A stretch of DNA of 64,000 nt, taken from JANXUC01 sp043749225. Its GTDB lineage: Bacteria > Acidobacteriota > Terriglobia > Terriglobales > Acidobacteriaceae. The notes below the pieces were generated by a model that had not been told where the DNA came from, searched no databases, and saw nothing but the letters and a program-made list of their open reading frames with translations. Where the stretch lies: contig JAYVEP010000211.1 of the NCBI GenBank assembly GCA_043749225.1, positions 3,313 through 67,312 on the forward strand, in the 5' to 3' direction. The translations under genes and the position numbers were made by a program. How positions within the stretch are numbered: position 1 is the first letter of the stretch; every line of letters starts with the position of its first letter. This document shows positions 60,482 to 64,000 of this stretch, piece after piece.

Positions 60482-61581
60482 ACATCGACCTCAAAGAAAT
60501 CACAATCAAGACACTAACCGACGGCTTCGAGGACAGCGACGAGGCCGGAGTCGTCGCTTACGGCGGTAAACTCGACGTTCGTCCGCCGTTTCAGCGGGAG
60601 TTCATCTACAAAGACAAGCAACGCGATGCCGTAATTGACACTGTCAGCAAGAGTTTTCCATTAAACGTGATGTATTGGGCCGTGCGCGAGGACGGACATT
60701 TCGAAGTGATCGACGGGCAGCAGCGAACGCTCTCAGTCTGTCAGTACGTCAACGGCGATTTCTCGATGAAAGGCCTCTTCGGCAGTGATTACAGCTTAGC
60801 TTTTCACAATCTTCCGGACGACCAACAGAAAGCGATCCTTGATTACAAGCTGATGGTTTATTTCTGCTCCGGGACCGACAGCGAAAGACTGGAGTGGTTC
60901 AGGACCATTAACATCGCGGGCGAGGAACTCACCGATCAGGAATTGCGCAACGCCGTCTATGCCGGGCCGTGGACTGCTGACGCCAAACGGTATTTCAGCA
61001 AAACAGGCTGCCCGGCGTATGGATTGGCGAGCAACTATCTCAAGGGCAGTCCAATCCGGCAGGAATATCTTGAAACCGCGATCGCTTGGCATGCAAAGGG
61101 AATGATCGAACAGTTCATGTCTGAGCACCAGCACGACGACAACGCCACGCCGTTGTGGCACTACTTTCAGGGCGTTATCGCTTGGGTGAAGGCCACATTT
61201 CCGAAATACCGGAAAGAGATGAAAGGAGTCGCAAGGGGCGAGCTACACAACCAATTCCAGGGCAAAACGTTTGACACGGACGCGCTGGAGAAACTGGTTG
61301 CGAAGCTGATGCTGGACGAAAATGTGGAGAGGAAGTCTGGCATCTACCCGTATGTTTTGGATCGTGACGAAAAACACTTGAACATCCGTGCCTTCTCCGA
61401 AAACATGAAAAGGGAAGCGTACGAGAGGCAAAGCGAAATCTGCGCGAAATGTAACAAGCACTTTGAATTAAACGAGATGGAAGGCGATCACATAAAGCCG
61501 TGGCACGAGGGCGGGAAGACCAACGCAGCGAACTGCCAGATGCTGTGTAAAGCCGACAATCGAACGAAGGCGGGAAAGTAG
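60478..61581 (+). CDS. DUF262 and HNH-nuclease protein
   Basis: The protein has 367 residues. The N-terminal DUF262 (ParB-like/GmrSD-S) fold has VRPPFQREFIYKDKQRDAV, FEVIDGQQRTLSV (the DGQQR motif at about residue 77) and FRTINIAGEELTDQELRNAVY. The C-terminal HNH domain is C-A-K-C then GDHIKPWHEGGKTNAANCQMLC, with conserved His, Asn and Cys. Its ATG overlaps the stop of the EcoRI-type methyltransferase gene (ATGA), so both are coupled. This suggests a restriction-modification pair in which the DUF262-HNH protein is the nuclease, perhaps nucleotide-dependent. The frame is intact. Confidence 0.88.
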   Translation: MNIDLKEITIKTLTDGFEDSDEAGVVAYGGKLDVRPPFQREFIYKDKQRDAVIDTVSKSFPLNVMYWAVREDGHFEVIDGQQRTLSVCQYVNGDFSMKGLFGSDYSLAFHNLPDDQQKAILDYKLMVYFCSGTDSERLEWFRTINIAGEELTDQELRNAVYAGPWTADAKRYFSKTGCPAYGLASNYLKGSPIRQEYLETAIAWHAKGMIEQFMSEHQHDDNATPLWHYFQGVIAWVKATFPKYRKEMKGVARGELHNQFQGKTFDTDALEKLVAKLMLDENVERKSGIYPYVLDRDEKHLNIRAFSENMKREAYERQSEICAKCNKHFELNEMEGDHIKPWHEGGKTNAANCQMLCKADNRTKAGK

Positions 61582-61674
61582 CTGCTGCTCGTTATTTCCC
61601 AACGTCACAAAGTTGGGCACCAGGCACGTGCGGATGCGGTGCCTTCCTATTAGCCCTCCTAACTTTGTGTTGTT

Positions 61675-61875
61675 TTGATTGGCATCTTGGTCTTCGTGTA
61701 TATGCTAATCGTCAAACCGGACGGTATCTTGTCCGTGACTTATGAGTTCCGTGCCATGCCAGTCGGTTCCGCAAATGCTTTACCCGCTGCAGAAAAAGTT
61801 TGCCCGAAGTGCGCCGAGCAGGTTAAAGCAGCAGCCTTAGTATGCCGATTTTGTGGCCATGACTTCGTGGCATGA
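61675..61875 (+). CDS. Small zinc-ribbon peptide with one membrane helix
   Basis: The frame codes a hydrophobic N-terminus (IGILVFVYMLIVKPDGIL) and a C-terminal ribbon KVCPKCAEQVKAAALVCRFCGHDFVA, the two CxxC pattern of UPF0547-type ribbons. The start TTG 61675 is weak, with no Shine-Dalgarno site, and the helix could begin slightly upstream or downstream. About 66 residues. Partner unknown; it is 94 bases after the DUF262-HNH gene and may be a truncated gene. Confidence 0.45.
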   Translation: MIGILVFVYMLIVKPDGILSVTYEFRAMPVGSANALPAAEKVCPKCAEQVKAAALVCRFCGHDFVA

Positions 61876-61935
61876 AAACTGGCACAGACGGAACTGGCCC
61901 TTATTTTCCGTCCGTCCTTGAACCTCCGAGTTGGC

Positions 61936-62298
61936 TCAGCTTTGAAAAGACATCTCTAGCGCGACACCCGAATAGATGACCTTCGGCACCAATTGACGAT
62001 TGGGTCCCTCTTGGAGCTCAACCAGACCGTAACGCTCCATGGTTCGCAGAGTGCGCGAAAGATTTGAAGTCGCACGGCCAGATCGCACGGCCAGCTCGTT
62101 AAGAGACTTGGGATGGGTTTGAATGATGAGCCTTAACAAGTCCCTGTTTTGGTCCGATAAGACCTGGGACAAAGACTGCAGCGATTCAAACCAGACCTTG
62201 CGCTCACCCTTTTCGGGTAGGTACTCACCCCGCGCTATCGCCATCGTCCGCTTTTTATATTGCTCTCTGGAGGCAATTCCAACTTTTAGAGTGTTCAT
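61936..62298 (-). CDS. HTH (MarR-like, HVO_A0114-type) DNA-binding regulator
   Basis: The protein has 120 residues beginning MNTLKVGIASREQYKKRTMAIARGEYLP. The winged-helix core is LLRLIIQTHPKSLNELAVRSGRATSNLSRTLRTMERYGLVELQEG, with RATSNLSRTLRTM as recognition helix. Such proteins often occur as the antitoxin-like partner of a small upstream gene, but none lies upstream here: the next gene on this side (62400) is a divergent RluA-like gene. A perfect 9-base palindrome (62311-62333) lies 13 bases before the start, and autoregulation is likely. Confidence 0.85.
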   Translation of the reverse strand: MNTLKVGIASREQYKKRTMAIARGEYLPEKGERKVWFESLQSLSQVLSDQNRDLLRLIIQTHPKSLNELAVRSGRATSNLSRTLRTMERYGLVELQEGPNRQLVPKVIYSGVALEMSFQS

Positions 62299-62310
62299 AG
62301 TGTTGCATTG

Positions 62311-62333
62311 ATGTTATCACCGGATGATAACAT
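62311..62333. promoter_or_regulatory. Perfect palindrome, probable operator of the HTH regulator
   Basis: ATGTTATCA-CCGGA-TGATAACAT has 9-base arms with a 5-base centre. It lies 13 bases upstream of the minus-strand regulator start (62298) and 67 bases upstream of the divergent gene at 62400, so it could control both. Confidence 0.65.
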
Positions 62334-62399
62334 TGTCAAGACCTCGCCAAGAACCTGTCTCGCATTTTCGTCCCGCATTTTCCCTTACACTCAGACCAG

Positions 62400-63308
62400 A
62401 TGCTCAACCGGGGATATGCCTACACCACAATCATCAGCAGCAAGTATCATGGACGAAGCCTGCTCTCCCACTTGGCAAGCCTTTACCCCCACTCAACCCC
62501 ACAAGCCTGGCAACAAAAACTGAACGACGGCGAAGTCACCGTCAACGGAGTCACCGCCACTGGAAGCGAATCGCTCACGTCAGGCCAACCCCTGGTCTGG
62601 AACCGTCCACCCTGGATCGAACCAGACGCTCCTCAGCACTTCGAAGTCCTGTTTGATGACCCCCATCTGTTAGCCGTCAACAAACCGAGTGGGCTGCCCA
62701 CCCTCCCCGGCGGCGGCTTCATGGAAAACACCCTCCTGCGCCTGGTGCAAAAACAAACCCCCAACGCAAACCCTGTGCACCGGTTGGGCCGAGCCACTAC
62801 GGGCATCGTCCTCTTCGCCAAAACACAGCAGGCGGCCTCTCAACTATTCGCCAACTGGAACACGTCCGGAGTTCAGAAAATCTACCGGGCGCTGGCTCAA
62901 GGCATGGCACAGCACGACGCCTATGAAATTCTCACACCCATCGGCCTTGTACCGCACCCGCGCATCGGTTCCGTGTGGGCCGCCAACCCAAGCGGCAAAC
63001 CGTCAAGGTCACTGGCGAAAGTGATCTCACGGGCGACAAGCAGCACTACCAGCACCACAACATTTGAGGTAAGCCTAAAGTCGGGCCGCCCTCATCAAAT
63101 CAGAATCCATCTGGCGTCCATCGGCCATCCCCTGGTAGGCGATCCTCTGTACGGCTTCACCGGGCAGCCGCTTGAAAATCTCCCCGGCCTGCCGGGCGAT
63201 GGCGGATATTTCCTGCACGCCCAATTTCTAAAATTCCACCACCCCATCACCGGAGAACCAATCAATCTTGAGGCAGCTTTGCCGTCTGGATTCTCATCGC
63301 ATCCGTAG
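62400..63308 (+). CDS. RluA-like pseudouridine synthase family protein, altered catalytic motif
   Basis: The protein has 302 residues. An S4-like segment lies at the start (SLLSHLASLYPHSTPQAWQQKLNDGEVTVNGVTATGSESLTSGQ). The RluA catalytic core follows with LLAVNKPSGLPTLPGGGF and VHRLGRATTGIVLFAKT; the typical motif is HRLD-x-x-TSG, and here Gly (about residue 130) stands where the catalytic Asp is expected. The RPHQIRIHLASIGHPLVGDPLYG and LHAQFLKFHHP motifs are intact. Either a non-catalytic homologue or a subfamily using another residue; I have seen HRLGR-type variants in annotated family members. The start ATG 62400 has no good Shine-Dalgarno; TACACT lies eight bases upstream. Confidence 0.8.
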   Translation: MLNRGYAYTTIISSKYHGRSLLSHLASLYPHSTPQAWQQKLNDGEVTVNGVTATGSESLTSGQPLVWNRPPWIEPDAPQHFEVLFDDPHLLAVNKPSGLPTLPGGGFMENTLLRLVQKQTPNANPVHRLGRATTGIVLFAKTQQAASQLFANWNTSGVQKIYRALAQGMAQHDAYEILTPIGLVPHPRIGSVWAANPSGKPSRSLAKVISRATSSTTSTTTFEVSLKSGRPHQIRIHLASIGHPLVGDPLYGFTGQPLENLPGLPGDGGYFLHAQFLKFHHPITGEPINLEAALPSGFSSHP

Positions 63309-63346
63309 GTTTACGGCGGGAATCAAATTAGGGTGTCCGGGTGGCT

Positions 63347-63371
63347 CCACCCTTGGCTTTTCAAAGGTGGG
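63347..63371. repeat. Inverted repeat, family F
   Basis: CCACCCTTGG-CTTTT-CAAAGGTGGG is the short-loop version of the inverted pair at 54896-54944 (CCCACCCTTTG and CAAAGGGTGGG). Confidence 0.45.
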
Positions 63372-63443
63372 CGGGCCTAGGTACGCCGTCCTTGGTTACT
63401 TGCCGTTACCGCGCCCTTCCTAGAAGCTGGGATAGGCGCCTTC

Positions 63444-64000
63444 ATGACGAACTCCACTCCTGTGCTGCCTTTCGCCGCTGGTCCCAACACGCTTCGGCAG
63501 AGGCTCGCCTCGATTCCGGAAATCTGGAAGAGATCTCTCATCGCCGTTCTTGGGCTCGCGTTCGCATTCGCGACGGCCATTTTCTCGACTGTGATGCGGG
63601 ACTCGGGAAATGTTGTGGCTACTGCTGTCCTGGCCGGGGCCTCCTTGCTGCTGGCAGTTTGGGTGGGAATCGCTACCGTCCCTTATCTGGCGGGGCGCGT
63701 GGTTTCGGGCGGACGCTGGCAGGATGCCTTCGACTTTGAGGTTACTCGGGCTGGGATGATCTACGTGCTGACCACGTTGCTAATCGGGGTTGCGGCGCTG
63801 AATACCGGCAACAACTTGCTCTACCTCATCGTTTCCGCGATGCTGGCGGCAATTCTGGTTTCGGGAGTGTGTTCCGGCCTGATATTGAGCGATTTGGAGT
63901 TAGAAGTGACCCTGCCGAGGCATGTGTTTGCTGGTGAGTCAGTCCGTGGAAGCGTGGTGATCCGGAAGCGGCGCCGAGGCTTGCCCTCTCTCTCTGTGAC
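63444..64000 (+). CDS. DUF58-family protein (5' part; runs off right edge)
   Basis: The frame is open from ATG 63444 to the window edge. Two membrane helix pairs (SLIAVLGLAFAFATAIFST with ATAVLAGASLLLAVWVGI, and GMIYVLTTLLIGVAALNTGNN with LLYLIVSAMLAAILVSGVCSGLIL) are followed by LSDLELEVTLPRHVFAGESVRGSVVI. The NTGNNLLYLIVSAMLA segment and the following strand are typical of DUF58 proteins, which usually lie beside MoxR ATPase and VWA genes. Here the C-terminal DUF58 motif is beyond the edge. The role is unknown, perhaps membrane-stress or metal-dependent assembly. Confidence 0.82.
   Translation, partial: MTNSTPVLPFAAGPNTLRQRLASIPEIWKRSLIAVLGLAFAFATAIFSTVMRDSGNVVATAVLAGASLLLAVWVGIATVPYLAGRVVSGGRWQDAFDFEVTRAGMIYVLTTLLIGVAALNTGNNLLYLIVSAMLAAILVSGVCSGLILSDLELEVTLPRHVFAGESVRGSVVIRKRRRGLPSLSV

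Noticed and set aside
1..64000. CRISPR arrays, prophage modules, rRNA
   Set aside because: No regularly spaced repeats, no phage structural genes and no rRNA segments were seen in the window.

Overview
The window reads as chromosomal DNA of an Acidobacteriota bacterium, most likely of the class Terriglobia. This is inferred from the families present: a Ser/Thr kinase fused to a PD40 propeller, a DUF3106-like protein behind an ECF sigma/anti-sigma pair, DUF3617 and DUF481 proteins, abundant secreted TPR and HYDIN-like proteins, and several short dispersed intergenic repeats. No rRNA or other direct taxonomic marker is present. One tRNA (Val, CAC) is seen; there is no CRISPR array and no prophage.

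Layout. 1-6.5 kb: the 5' part of holB (runs off the left edge), a decayed kinase-PD40 gene, a secreted outer-membrane-like protein overlapping a cytochrome c, a repeat-filled gap with a remnant, and a frameshifted galactose-oxidase/Kelch protein. 6.6-9.8 kb: a membrane protein divergent from an AhbD/NirJ-type radical SAM protein and a YwiC-like protein, with a CRP-type palindrome between them. 9.9-18.1 kb: a frameshifted patatin-like lipase, an M1 peptidase, a membrane protein, and a convergent HAMP/SpoIIE phosphatase. 18.2-24.1 kb: secreted TPR proteins, a PstS-like domain, thioredoxin reductase and proline dehydrogenase. 24.1-26.5 kb: ECF sigma, anti-sigma and DUF3106-like operon, divergent from tRNA-Val. 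26.5-36.6 kb: PepSY protein, TolC and membrane-fusion protein without a pump, and large secreted or lipoprotein genes. 36.7-39 kb: a NeuC-like epimerase with a DegT aminotransferase. 39-49.9 kb: methyltransferase, AsmA-like protein, DUF481 protein, EAL/HDOD protein, degenerate receiver protein, HIT, M48 protease, RlpA and MutY. 50-56.6 kb: a peroxiredoxin-like protein, an M28 peptidase with an internal amber codon, a 756-residue protein with a class III cyclase-like domain, a DUF2165 protein and GreB.

56.7-62.3 kb is the accessory part. An IS1595-family element (56748-59392, 24-bp imperfect inverted ends, exact 8-bp target duplication) carries three passenger genes, one of them RusA-like. It sits about 30 bp upstream of a two-gene unit: an EcoRI-family adenine methyltransferase (with a one-base frameshift) whose stop overlaps the start of a DUF262-HNH protein. 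This looks like a restriction-modification or related defence unit. It is followed by a zinc-ribbon peptide and an HTH regulator with a perfect 9-bp palindrome at its start. The window ends with a RluA-like protein lacking the usual catalytic Asp and the start of a DUF58 protein.

Two patterns cut across the window. Five otherwise well-conserved genes carry a single-base frameshift or nonsense change (5340, 10120, 51179, 57795, 60071), which points to either assembly error or recent decay. Several genes lacking a Shine-Dalgarno sequence have a TANNNT hexamer 5-7 bases before the start codon, which suggests leaderless transcripts.
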